DNA from: Synechococcus sp. J7-Johnson
GTDB taxonomy: Bacteria > Cyanobacteriota > Cyanobacteriia > PCC-6307 > Cyanobiaceae
Assembly (NCBI RefSeq): GCF_024345795.1
Contig: NZ_JAGQBU010000009.1
Location: forward strand, 1-64,000
Length of the DNA: 64,000 nucleotides
Direction: 5' to 3'
In this document: positions 56,359 to 64,000 of the stretch, piece after piece
Numbering within the stretch: the stretch's first letter is position 1
Layout of the letters: each line of letters starts with the position of its first letter
Notes under the pieces: model-generated
Told to the model about the DNA's origin: nothing
Databases searched by the model: none
Seen by the model: the letters and a program-made list of their open reading frames with translations, nothing else
Position numbers and translations under genes: made by a program

Positions 56359-57486
56359 ATGGTTTTTTCTCCAGCGCAATCCCTGGCGGCCCTTGGCCCC
56401 CACGGCAAACTCGGTGTGATGGTCTGCGGCCATGGCAGCCGCAATCGACTTGCCGTGGGCGAGTTCGCTCAGCTGGCCGAGGGGTTGCGCACCCTTCTGC
56501 CGGGCGTTCCAGTCGACTACGGCTACCTGGAATTCGCCCGCCCGATCCTGCGGGATGGCCTTGACAATCTGCGCAGCCAAGGCGTGGAGCACGTGCTGGC
56601 GGTGCCGGGAATGCTGTTCGCAGCCGGTCATGCCAAGAACGACATCCCCTCGGTGCTCAACACCTATGCAGCCGAAACCGGCCTGCGCATCGATTACGGA
56701 CGGGAGCTGGGGATCGACCGCAAGATGATCCAGGCTGCGGCCGCCCGGATCTCCGCCTGCCTGGAGCAGGCGGGCCCCTCCGTAGCCCTGCACGACACAC
56801 TGCTGGTGGTGGTTGGACGCGGTTCATCCGATCCCGATGCCAACTCCAACGTCAGCAAGGTGACGCGGATGCTGGTGGAGGGCATGGGCTTCGGCTGGGG
56901 GGAGACCCTGTACTCCGGAGTCACCTTCCCGCTGGTCGAGCCGGGCCTGCGCCATGCGGTCAAGCTGGGCTTCCGACGCATCGTCGTCTTTCCGTACTTC
57001 CTCTTCTCGGGGGTGCTGGTGAGCCGGATCCAGCAGCACAGCCAACGGGTGGCGGCCGATCACCCCGAGATCGAGTTCCTCTCAGCCAGCTACCTGGGGG
57101 ATCACCCGCTGGTGCTTGACACTTTCCGTGAGCGGGTGGAAGAGGTGATCCGGGGGGACACGCAGATGAACTGTTCCCTGTGCAAGTACCGGGCCCAGGT
57201 GCTGGGCTTCGAGAGTGAGGTGGGGGCTCCCCAGCGCAGCCACCACCACCACGTGGAGGGTCTGGTGGAGAGCTGCACTCTCTGCGAGCGGGAGTGCACC
57301 GGCGCCTGCCAGCCCGACGGAGTGCCGATTCCCCTGAGTCACAGCCACGGGCACGAAGACCACGCCCACAGCCATGCCCACACCCACGCGCCCTATCCGC
57401 AGGCGGACCATCCGCTTGGGCCCCGCAGCCTGGGAGTGGCTGGCTCATCTGTCTCGGTCCCAGCCGAGTCGCAGGAGACACATTAG
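56359..57486 (+). CDS. cbiX: Sirohydrochlorin chelatase CbiX, long form with metal-binding tail
   Basis: A 375-residue chelatase inserting cobalt or iron into sirohydrochlorin. Two CbiX repeats: VMVCGHGSRNRLAVGEF with VDYGYLEFARP, then LVVVGRGSSDPDANSN with FGWGETLYSGVTFPLVE and VVFPYFLFSGVL. After residue about 270 comes a tail with CSLCKYR, a HHHH run, CTLCERECTGAC and a His-rich SHSHGHEDHAHSHAHTHA segment, likely for metal storage or a cluster. ATG at 56359. A short hairpin follows the stop. Confidence 0.93.
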   Translation: MVFSPAQSLAALGPHGKLGVMVCGHGSRNRLAVGEFAQLAEGLRTLLPGVPVDYGYLEFARPILRDGLDNLRSQGVEHVLAVPGMLFAAGHAKNDIPSVLNTYAAETGLRIDYGRELGIDRKMIQAAAARISACLEQAGPSVALHDTLLVVVGRGSSDPDANSNVSKVTRMLVEGMGFGWGETLYSGVTFPLVEPGLRHAVKLGFRRIVVFPYFLFSGVLVSRIQQHSQRVAADHPEIEFLSASYLGDHPLVLDTFRERVEEVIRGDTQMNCSLCKYRAQVLGFESEVGAPQRSHHHHVEGLVESCTLCERECTGACQPDGVPIPLSHSHGHEDHAHSHAHTHAPYPQADHPLGPRSLGVAGSSVSVPAESQETH

Positions 57487-57505
57487 GCATCAGCCCTGCT
57501 GATGC
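57487..57505 (+). terminator. Hairpin right after cbiX
   Basis: GCATCAGC (57487-57494) and GCTGATGC (57498-57505) form an 8-bp stem with a 3-base loop, starting at the base after the cbiX stop. There is no T-tract. It may stabilise or end the cbiX transcript. Confidence 0.4.
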
Positions 57506-57512
57506 ATCAACG

Positions 57513-57565
57513 ATTTCCCCAGGCCAAGGGGGTTTTCCCCAGGTCGAGAGGGGCTTTTCCACAGG
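57513..57565. repeat. Tandem TTTTCCCCAGG repeats with a DnaA-box-like copy
   Basis: Three copies run in the same direction: ATTTCCCCAGG (57513-57523), TTTTCCCCAGG (57533-57543) and TTTTCCACAGG (57555-57565), 20 and 22 bases apart, each followed by an AGGGG-type element. The third contains TTTTCCACA, the form reported for cyanobacterial DnaA boxes. A further TTCCCCAGG is at 57615-57623. Confidence 0.7.
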
Positions 57566-57801
57566 TTTAGGGGTCGAACAGGCCGCCACGGCGTTGGGCC
57601 TGGGGATTCCGCTCTTCCCCAGGCCCAGAACTTGACAGTCCGCTCCCAGCCCTTTGCGCCCCCTGCCGGGATCTCGCCAAGGCATGCCAGGCCGCTCATG
57701 GGCTGGCTGTCTCAGGCTTGGGCCAGGTGGATTCGACGCCGCCAGGCCGCTTTGACGACACCCCCCTCTCCGTGGCTTTCTGGGGTCACTTCAGAGGATC
57801 C

Positions 57802-58041
57802 ATGCCCATGCATCACGATGGCCTAGAGCCCCGGTGCCGCGCAGACATCAGCCTGGAAGCGGAGATCCCCGAAGACCTCTTCAATGGCATGCACGAGTTC
57901 ATGCGCAGCCACCCCCATTGGGATCAGTACCGCCTGATCACCTCCGCCCTGGCCGGCTTCCTGTTCCAGAACGGCTGCAGTGATCGCTGCGTCACCCAGC
58001 ACTACCTGGATGGACTGTTCATGAAGGCCGGCTCAAGCTGA
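57802..58041 (+). CDS. DUF2811 family protein
   Basis: A 79-residue cyanobacterial protein. The pattern ADISLEAEIPEDLFNGMHEFMRSHPHWDQYRLITSALAGFLFQNGCSDRCVTQHYLDGLF is typical of DUF2811. It is small, helical, with two cysteines. No function is known. ATG at 57802, or the second ATG at 57808. It is convergent with the GMC gene. Confidence 0.8.
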   Translation: MPMHHDGLEPRCRADISLEAEIPEDLFNGMHEFMRSHPHWDQYRLITSALAGFLFQNGCSDRCVTQHYLDGLFMKAGSS

Positions 58042-58070
58042 AGTCAGGGCAGGCAGCGGTGAAAAAACTC

Positions 58071-58093
58071 AAAAAAAAGCGGAAGCTGCCGCT
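58071..58093 (-). terminator. Rho-independent terminator of the GMC gene
   Basis: On the minus strand AGCGG (58093-58089) pairs with CCGCT (58082-58078) around a 6-base loop and is followed by eight T (58078-58071). The stem is short but the T-tract is strong. Confidence 0.7.
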
Positions 58094-58207
58094 CCCGCCG
58101 TTTCTCCCTTGCCCGACCCGTTGAAAGGTCGCCTGCAGATTGTGCGGCCTGAGATCCAGCCGGGTTGTGGTCATCGACACCAGTTGCACCCGCTGGTGTG
58201 CAGCCGC

Positions 58208-59887
58208 TCACATCCCGGAGCGGCGCAGATCCGCCGCCGCTCGCTCGCAGGCTCGCCAGGTGATCGCCATTTCCGTCAGGGTCGGGCTCTGCCAGCCGGC
58301 GCTGGGCCAACAGGACCCGTCGGTCACCAGCAGGTTCGGCGCTTGCCAGTGGCGGTTCCAGGGATCAAGCACTCCGTCCTCCCGACTTGAAGTCATGCGC
58401 GCGCCGCCCAGCTCGTGGACGTAGTAACCGGGCGGTGCGGCCGTGGGGGCGAGGGCCACGCTGCGGCAAAGCAGGGGTTCAGCCAAGGGGAACAGGAACA
58501 GGTCCTGGAGGGGGTGGATCTCTCCGCCGCCGGCCGCCACCACCTGCTGCATCCGCTCCTGCATGTGCGCCACCATGCGCAACTCGTTCTCCCCCCAGTG
58601 GCAGTCGATGTGAGCGGCCGGCAGCCCCCAGGCGTCGCTGACTGAGGTGCTGAGCGTGAGCCGGTTTCCGGCCTGGGGCAGCACCTCGCCGTGACCGATC
58701 AGGAAACCCACCCCTTCGCGGGGGTGGCGCTTGAACGGCGCTGGTGGATCAAAGCGCTGCACCCCCACCCAGATGCCATAGCCGCGCAGGAAGGGCAGAT
58801 CACCGCGGCCATCGAGATTAAGTGTGTTGGGAATGAAGGCGCTGCCAGCCCCTGACAGTTCCGCCACCTCAGCTGGTGGGGGCTGATTGGACAGGGCAAA
58901 GAAGCGGCTGCTGGAGATGTGATCCATCAGGTACCGCCCCAGGCAGCCCGAGCCATCAGGCAGGCCCCGGCTCTGGTGCGGTTCGCCGGAGTGCAGCAGG
59001 ATCCGCACGCTCTCGAGAGTGGAGGCACAGAGCACCACCAGTCGGGCCCGGGCACGGTGGCGAGCGCCGCTGAGTCGATCGAGAAAAACGACCCCATCTG
59101 CGAGCCCGCCGCTGCCGATCTCCACATGGCTCACCACCGCATTGCTGCGCAGGCAGACCCGGCCGATTTCCAGGGCACGGGCCAGGGCACCACCCTGGGA
59201 GCAGGAACGGGGCCATGGACTGCTGGCCGTACGCGGCTGCAGCCGGAAGCCGCGCGAGTGGATCAGGGGCAGGCCCAGCTCGCGGGAGATCGCGCCACCC
59301 AGGTGCTCCTCGGCGGGAGTGAAGGGCAGGGGAGGCAGGTACTGGCCGTCTGGAAGCTGGGGCAGCCCGTCGCACTGACCGTGCACCCCGAGCATGCGCT
59401 CAAGCCGGTCGTAGTAGGGGCTGAGATCCTCCCCGGCAATCGGCCAGGACAGGCCATGGCCATCACGCTCGGCCGCCTTGAACTCGTGGTCGGAGAGGCG
59501 CAGCGTGATGCCCCCCCAGGTGAGGCTCCTGCCGCCCACCTGCCGTCCGCGGCTCCACAGGAAGGGACGCTGCTCGGGAGTTGTGTAAGGGTTCTCGATC
59601 TCATCGACATACAGATCGGGGTTGGCCTTCCAGTACCCCGGATGCTGACTCTGCAGGTTCTGGCGTCCGCTGCTGAGGTTGGCCAGCCGGCGCAGGCTGT
59701 TGCCTGGCTCACGACCGAAGGCCCTTGACGGGCTCAGCTCGGGGCCCGCCTCCAGCACCAGCACCCTCAGACCCGCCTCCGCCAGCACCATCGCTGCCAC
59801 ACCGCCCGTAGCTCCTGAGCCCACCACCACGGCGTCATAGGTGATGGATGGATCGAAGCTTGGGGAAGTGGCAAGGCCAGACGACAT
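58208..59887 (-). CDS. GMC-type FAD oxidoreductase
   Basis: A 559-residue flavoprotein of the glucose-methanol-choline family. The FAD-binding motif is YDAVVVGSGATGGVAAMVLAEAGLRVLVLEAG (about residue 17), then RGRQVGGRSLTWGGITLRLS, LVVLCASTLESVRILLHSG, and the C-terminal active-site region YYVHELGGARM and NLLVTDGSCWPSAGWQSPTLTEMAITWRACE. The substrate is unknown; some cyanobacterial members act on carotenoids or sugars. ATG at 59887. It follows the tRNA-fMet gene on the same strand. Confidence 0.9.
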   Translation of the reverse strand: MSSGLATSPSFDPSITYDAVVVGSGATGGVAAMVLAEAGLRVLVLEAGPELSPSRAFGREPGNSLRRLANLSSGRQNLQSQHPGYWKANPDLYVDEIENPYTTPEQRPFLWSRGRQVGGRSLTWGGITLRLSDHEFKAAERDGHGLSWPIAGEDLSPYYDRLERMLGVHGQCDGLPQLPDGQYLPPLPFTPAEEHLGGAISRELGLPLIHSRGFRLQPRTASSPWPRSCSQGGALARALEIGRVCLRSNAVVSHVEIGSGGLADGVVFLDRLSGARHRARARLVVLCASTLESVRILLHSGEPHQSRGLPDGSGCLGRYLMDHISSSRFFALSNQPPPAEVAELSGAGSAFIPNTLNLDGRGDLPFLRGYGIWVGVQRFDPPAPFKRHPREGVGFLIGHGEVLPQAGNRLTLSTSVSDAWGLPAAHIDCHWGENELRMVAHMQERMQQVVAAGGGEIHPLQDLFLFPLAEPLLCRSVALAPTAAPPGYYVHELGGARMTSSREDGVLDPWNRHWQAPNLLVTDGSCWPSAGWQSPTLTEMAITWRACERAAADLRRSGM

Positions 59888-59950
59888 CCGATGGCTTCTC
59901 AGCCGGCAGCAGGGGGGGACGTTAGGGCAGAGCTTTGTCGGGCCGCCATC

Positions 59951-59982
59951 AAAAAGCCCGGCCATCTTGAGATGACCGGGCT
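59951..59982 (-). terminator. Terminator after the initiator tRNA
   Basis: On the minus strand AGCCCGGTCATCT (59982-59970) and AGATGGCCGGGCT (59967-59955) form a 13-bp stem with one G-T pair, followed by TTTTT (59955-59951). It lies 8 bases beyond the CCA end of the tRNA. Confidence 0.88.
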
Positions 59983-59990
59983 TCGTGATT

Positions 59991-60067
<77 letters not shown>

Positions 60068-60118
60068 GTGCCGAAATGAGAGTACCAGCCCGAGGTGCCC
60101 GCCAGCAATCCGATGCCC

Positions 60119-61102
60119 TCAGGGGTTGGCGGCGTCGAAGCGCAACTCTCCGCTCACTGCCAGTTCGAGTCCCTCCCCGGGCACCAGGAACTGGCGCTTG
60201 AGGTCTTCGAGGGTGATCGGGGTGAGCCAGTCGAGCTGCTCAAGCAGGTGCAGAGCCACGGCGTGTTTGGCCCGGCTGGCGCCGTCCTCCACCTTGATCG
60301 CCAGACCAAGACCCTCGCCCACCCGGCTGAGGCATTGGATGCCCTCGGCCCCACCCTTGCTGATCACCATGCCGTGACCCCGGGCCATCAACTCGGTGTC
60401 GAAGCGGCCCTCACCGGCCACCAGTTCCGGGTAGGCGAGCATCGCCCGGCTGAGCCGTTCCAGATCCGCATGCTCGGAAGAGCCGAGATGGGCGAACAGC
60501 AGGGCCATCTGGGCCAGGGGCAGCTGCAGTGTCGGTGCACCGCAGTCGTCGCGAGCGGTGACCAGCTCGGCCCCTGGCAACCCCAGCAGCTCCCCGACCC
60601 GGCGCAGCATCTGTTGCTGCAGGGGATGGTCCACGTGCAGGTAGCTTTCCAGCGGCCAGTGCATACGCCGGCAGGTGGTGAGGAAAGCCGCGTGCTTGCC
60701 GGAGCAGTTGTGCTGGAGCGGGCTGTCGGCCCCCACCGGGGTCGGACACTGCAGCTGTTCGGCTTCGATGTCCGCGCTCCAGAGGATCTTGAAGGCCTCG
60801 CGGGCGTGGGCGGCGGTGCCGGCATGGGAGGCACAGGCAATGGCCAGTCCGCGGTCGCCACTGCCGGTCTGATCGGCGGCGCCGCTGCTCACGAAGACCA
60901 TGGCCTGGAACGGCTTCAGCGCCGAGCGCACGAAGCTGAGCTGCTGGGGGTCACCGGCGCGCATCAGGACCCGGCCGCGCTTGTCGCAGACCACCGCGTG
61001 GACGCGATGGAGCGACTCCGCGATGCCGTTGCGCAGCAGGCGCACCTCAAGGGGTGGAACCCCGGGGCGCTGAGGGCTGCCGAAGCTGGAAGACAGGGTC
61101 AT
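60119..61102 (-). CDS. Asparaginase (Rhizobium type, PF06089-like)
   Basis: A 327-residue asparaginase of the thermolabile/Rhizobium etli AnsA family. Family blocks are VEVRL-like LEVRLLRNGIAESLHRVHAVV, FVRSALKPFQAM (Ser-Lys pair), LAIACASHAGTAAH, HNCSGKHAAFLTTCR (with the catalytic Ser-Lys), RDDCGAPTLQLPLAQMA and GMVISKGGAEGI. It hydrolyses L-asparagine to aspartate and ammonia. ATG at 61102. It lies 31 bases from the CGLD27-like gene, same strand. Confidence 0.9.
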   Translation of the reverse strand: MTLSSSFGSPQRPGVPPLEVRLLRNGIAESLHRVHAVVCDKRGRVLMRAGDPQQLSFVRSALKPFQAMVFVSSGAADQTGSGDRGLAIACASHAGTAAHAREAFKILWSADIEAEQLQCPTPVGADSPLQHNCSGKHAAFLTTCRRMHWPLESYLHVDHPLQQQMLRRVGELLGLPGAELVTARDDCGAPTLQLPLAQMALLFAHLGSSEHADLERLSRAMLAYPELVAGEGRFDTELMARGHGMVISKGGAEGIQCLSRVGEGLGLAIKVEDGASRAKHAVALHLLEQLDWLTPITLEDLKRQFLVPGEGLELAVSGELRFDAANP

Positions 61103-61133
61103 CGGGGAGAGATAGGGACCGCGGTTGGAGCGC

Positions 61134-61637
61134 TCAGAGAGCCTGGCAGAGGCCTGAACCCCCCAGGAGCAACAGAATGGCGAGGCTGAGGGCCTGGCGC
61201 AGCCGCACCAGTACAGGGCGCACCTGGTGGCGGGCTACCAGCAGATCCTGCTGGCGCCAGGCCAGGGGCTTCTCCCACACCTGGCCGTCGTACCACCCTG
61301 ATTCCTCGTACTCCACCCGCTCGGAGAGCAAGCGACGGTTCACATAGGACCAGCCAAGCCACTGACGCGTCAGCAACAGCAGGGCCGGCAGCACTGCCGC
61401 TACGGCGGCCGTGGCCGCCAGCCGCAGGGGGGCATGGCGCAGGGGCCAGCTGCCTGAGCTGATCAAGGCGGTTAGCGGCAGAGCCAGAAGCCAGCTGATC
61501 AGCATGGGCCGCCTCAGACCTGCGTTGGTGAGAGACGGCCAGGCGAAAAACCAGGAGGCGCAAAGCTGGCGGTATTCCTCGAGGGGACGCTGCTCGGGCG
61601 GTACCGGGCAGGGACTCTCCGAGCAGGCCTGATCCAT
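61134..61637 (-). CDS. Ycf36/CGLD27-like membrane protein (DUF1230)
   Basis: A 167-residue protein of the DUF1230 family, conserved in cyanobacteria and plastids (Ycf36, CGLD27). The signature is RPLEEYRQLCASWFFAWP at the N-terminus, LLTRQWLGWSYVNRRLLSERVEYEESGWYDGQVWEKP in the middle, with membrane helices about 50-70, 75-95 and a C-terminal one. In plants CGLD27 is linked to iron deficiency and photosynthesis. ATG at 61637. Confidence 0.85.
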   Translation of the reverse strand: MDQACSESPCPVPPEQRPLEEYRQLCASWFFAWPSLTNAGLRRPMLISWLLALPLTALISSGSWPLRHAPLRLAATAAVAAVLPALLLLTRQWLGWSYVNRRLLSERVEYEESGWYDGQVWEKPLAWRQQDLLVARHQVRPVLVRLRQALSLAILLLLGGSGLCQAL

Positions 61638-61700
61638 TGCAGTCACAGGGAAGTCACCGGAAGGTCTATGGGCTGCTGTCGAACTGCCCAGTGGGACCAT

Positions 61701-62108
61701 TCATTGGGACAGGGGCTGAGTCGAGCTTAGGAATGGCTCGTGCTCTCCGTGCCCCCAGAAGGATTCCAGGTCGTAGTAGCGGCGCTCCGCTGGGGTGAGC
61801 ACATGCACGATCAGCTCGCCGTAGTCGAGCAGCACCCAGCGGCCTTCGCTCTGACCTTCCTTGCGCAGGGGCAGGCGACCTGCCTCAAGCTCAAGCCGGT
61901 CCTCCACCGAGCGGGCAATGGCCCTCACCTGCACTTCGGAAAGGCCGGAGCAGATCACGAACCAGTCGGCCAGGGAGGAGACCTCCTCCACCCGGATCAG
62001 ACAGATGTCAACGGCCTTGCGGTCGTCACAGGCCTCGGCTGCAAGCAGGGCAAGCGCCCGGCTGTCTCTGGACGCCAGCACAGTGGGGCTGGGAGCTGAT
62101 TCAGCCAT
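61701..62108 (-). CDS. rsfS: Ribosomal silencing factor RsfS
   Basis: A 135-residue Iojap/RsfS protein that binds ribosomal protein L14 and blocks subunit joining in starvation. Family sequence: AAEACDDRKAVDICLIRVEEVSSLADWFVICSGLSEVQVRAIARSVEDRL, then GRWVLLDYGELIVHVLTPAERRYYDLESFWG. ATG at 62108 (overlap of 8 bases with the DUF3318 gene); a GTG at 62120 is an alternative. Confidence 0.94.
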   Translation of the reverse strand: MAESAPSPTVLASRDSRALALLAAEACDDRKAVDICLIRVEEVSSLADWFVICSGLSEVQVRAIARSVEDRLELEAGRLPLRKEGQSEGRWVLLDYGELIVHVLTPAERRYYDLESFWGHGEHEPFLSSTQPLSQ

Positions 62109-62736
62109 AAACGTTCTCACTTGTCACGGACTGGCGGCTTCCCTGCTGTTGAGCCATTTCAGCGCGGGCTCGTCCAGCACTCTTGCGCAGGGCCTCGAGG
62201 CGGTCTTCGTAAAAGGAGCGACGACGTTTCTTGCGGGTCTGCTCAAGCAGTTCCTTTAGAGCTCCCCCCAGGCTCTTGTAGGCGTTGGGGAGGGTGTAGC
62301 CGAAACGGCAGGCCAGGGAAATGGCTCGCTCGTCGGCGGCGATGGCGTCCTGCAGACGCTTCTCGTTGTTGTTTTTTAGGTAGAGGCGGTAGCCGGCGAA
62401 GCCGGAGAGCCCCAGAGCCATCATCAGCAGCAGTCCGTCCTGCACCCAGAGTTCGCCGATGGCGCCGCCCAGGCCGATTGCCAGGGCCGCCATCTCCCAG
62501 CCGTCGCGAGGGACGGCGTCGTTCTGGATGCGCCCCACCTCATGCCAGAAGAGCAGGTTGCGGTGATCGAGGGCGAAAGGCTCCCACTTGAGCAGATCCA
62601 CCTGAACCTCCACCTCGTCGCGACCGATCTCCTCAATCGTGATCAGAGGGGGATCGGCGGAAGCGGCCGCTTCCACGAACACCCAGCTCTGCATCTCCGG
62701 AGGGAGGAGCCCCTTCAGGCGCTGGAGTTCGCTCAT
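62101..62736 (-). CDS. DUF3318 family protein
   Basis: A 211-residue cyanobacterial protein. Family-like text: [93 protein letters not shown], then a hydrophobic helix and a Lys/Arg-rich, Gln-rich tail. HEVGR resembles a metalloprotease-like HExxx but lacks the second His. No function is known. ATG at 62736. Confidence 0.78.
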   Translation of the reverse strand: MSELQRLKGLLPPEMQSWVFVEAAASADPPLITIEEIGRDEVEVQVDLLKWEPFALDHRNLLFWHEVGRIQNDAVPRDGWEMAALAIGLGGAIGELWVQDGLLLMMALGLSGFAGYRLYLKNNNEKRLQDAIAADERAISLACRFGYTLPNAYKSLGGALKELLEQTRKKRRRSFYEDRLEALRKSAGRARAEMAQQQGSRQSVTSENVYG

Positions 62737-62853
62737 GGAGCCACGTTCGCTGATCACAAGATGCTCACGTTAGCGAGGACACAGCGCCACACCGCCAGGC
62801 TTGGTGGTGGGGCCGTGAGAGGCTGGCGTCGTTTGGCAGTTCAAGCGCCGCCC

Positions 62854-64000
<1,147 letters not shown>

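Larger units (their letters stand above)
57487..57801. other. 315-base intergenic region between cbiX and the DUF2811 gene
   Basis: It holds the cbiX hairpin, the TTTTCCCCAGG repeats and a 12-bp inverted repeat (TGGGCCTGGGGA at 57595-57606 with TCCCCAGGCCCA at 57616-57627, 9-base loop). The rest, 57628-57801, shows no clear gene or motif; a frame open from 57718 merely extends the DUF2811 gene. Confidence 0.6.

Noticed and set aside
57487-57801. Chromosome origin
   Set aside because: Only one good DnaA-box-like site and no dnaA or dnaN in the window; kept as a repeat finding rather than called an origin.
62101-62736. DUF3318 as a zinc protease because of HEVGR
   Set aside because: The motif lacks the second histidine of HEXXH.

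Overview
The window is about 64 kb of GC-rich chromosome from a unicellular picocyanobacterium, most likely of the Cyanobium / high-GC Synechococcus kind. The evidence is the gene set: a ferredoxin-NADP reductase with an N-terminal phycobilisome-linker (CpcD-like) domain, the clock output kinase SasA, a BciB-type vinyl reductase, OpcA next to Zwf, ClpC, Ycf36/CGLD27-like, DUF3318, DUF2811 and DUF2993 proteins, and tightly packed, overlapping genes. The genus is an inference from gene content and base composition; no 16S rRNA is present.

Layout. 1-4243 is an accessory, defence-flavoured stretch: a decayed antitoxin fragment, a HicB-HicA toxin-antitoxin pair on the minus strand, and an orphan type I restriction R subunit broken by one extra base at 1711, with no modification or specificity subunit in view. 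4299-5120 is a PPK2 polyphosphate kinase. 5165-9516 is a compact minus-strand cassette of six small-molecule or RNA-modifying proteins, two of them domain fusions. 9557-13695 (minus) carries lysA, cdaA, uppS and bioB. 13740-19057 (plus) carries rimI, clpC behind a hairpin-rich leader, a glycerol-dehydrogenase-like enzyme and an alpha/beta hydrolase.

19098-42360 is mostly core metabolism: an outer-membrane barrel protein, cdsA, cbiT, a PLP decarboxylase, a UbiB kinase, an AlkB-like dioxygenase, a group 2 sigma factor, a pseudouridine synthase, a RodZ-like protein, malQ, bciB, an LCP protein, prs, a GHL10-type hydrolase, pepN and sasA. A tRNA-Glu at 42434 is followed by 355 bases without a convincing gene; a 240-base sample of it is only 43% GC. 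43583-50236 holds petH (with a perfect inverted repeat over its likely promoter), zwf-opcA, cobB, acyP and a GAP-family membrane protein. 50233-54086 (minus) holds a RecD-like helicase, a DUF212 protein, crtE and folD. 54162-58041 (plus) holds a PgpH-type c-di-AMP phosphodiesterase, cbiX and a DUF2811 protein. The end contains a GMC oxidoreductase, initiator tRNA-Met, an asparaginase, a CGLD27-like protein, rsfS, a DUF3318 protein and the 5' part of carB.

Themes. Cobalamin/corrin steps are scattered (cbiT, cobB, cbiX). The window holds both halves of cyclic di-AMP turnover (cdaA and pgpH). NADPH supply is represented by adjacent photosynthetic (petH) and oxidative pentose phosphate (zwf-opcA) units separated by a strong terminator. 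The least explained signals are the tandem TTTTCCCCAGG repeats at 57513-57565, the inverted repeat at the petH promoter, the structured clpC leader, and the fusion-rich cassette at 5165-9516. I did not find a clear-cut new multi-gene defence or effector system.
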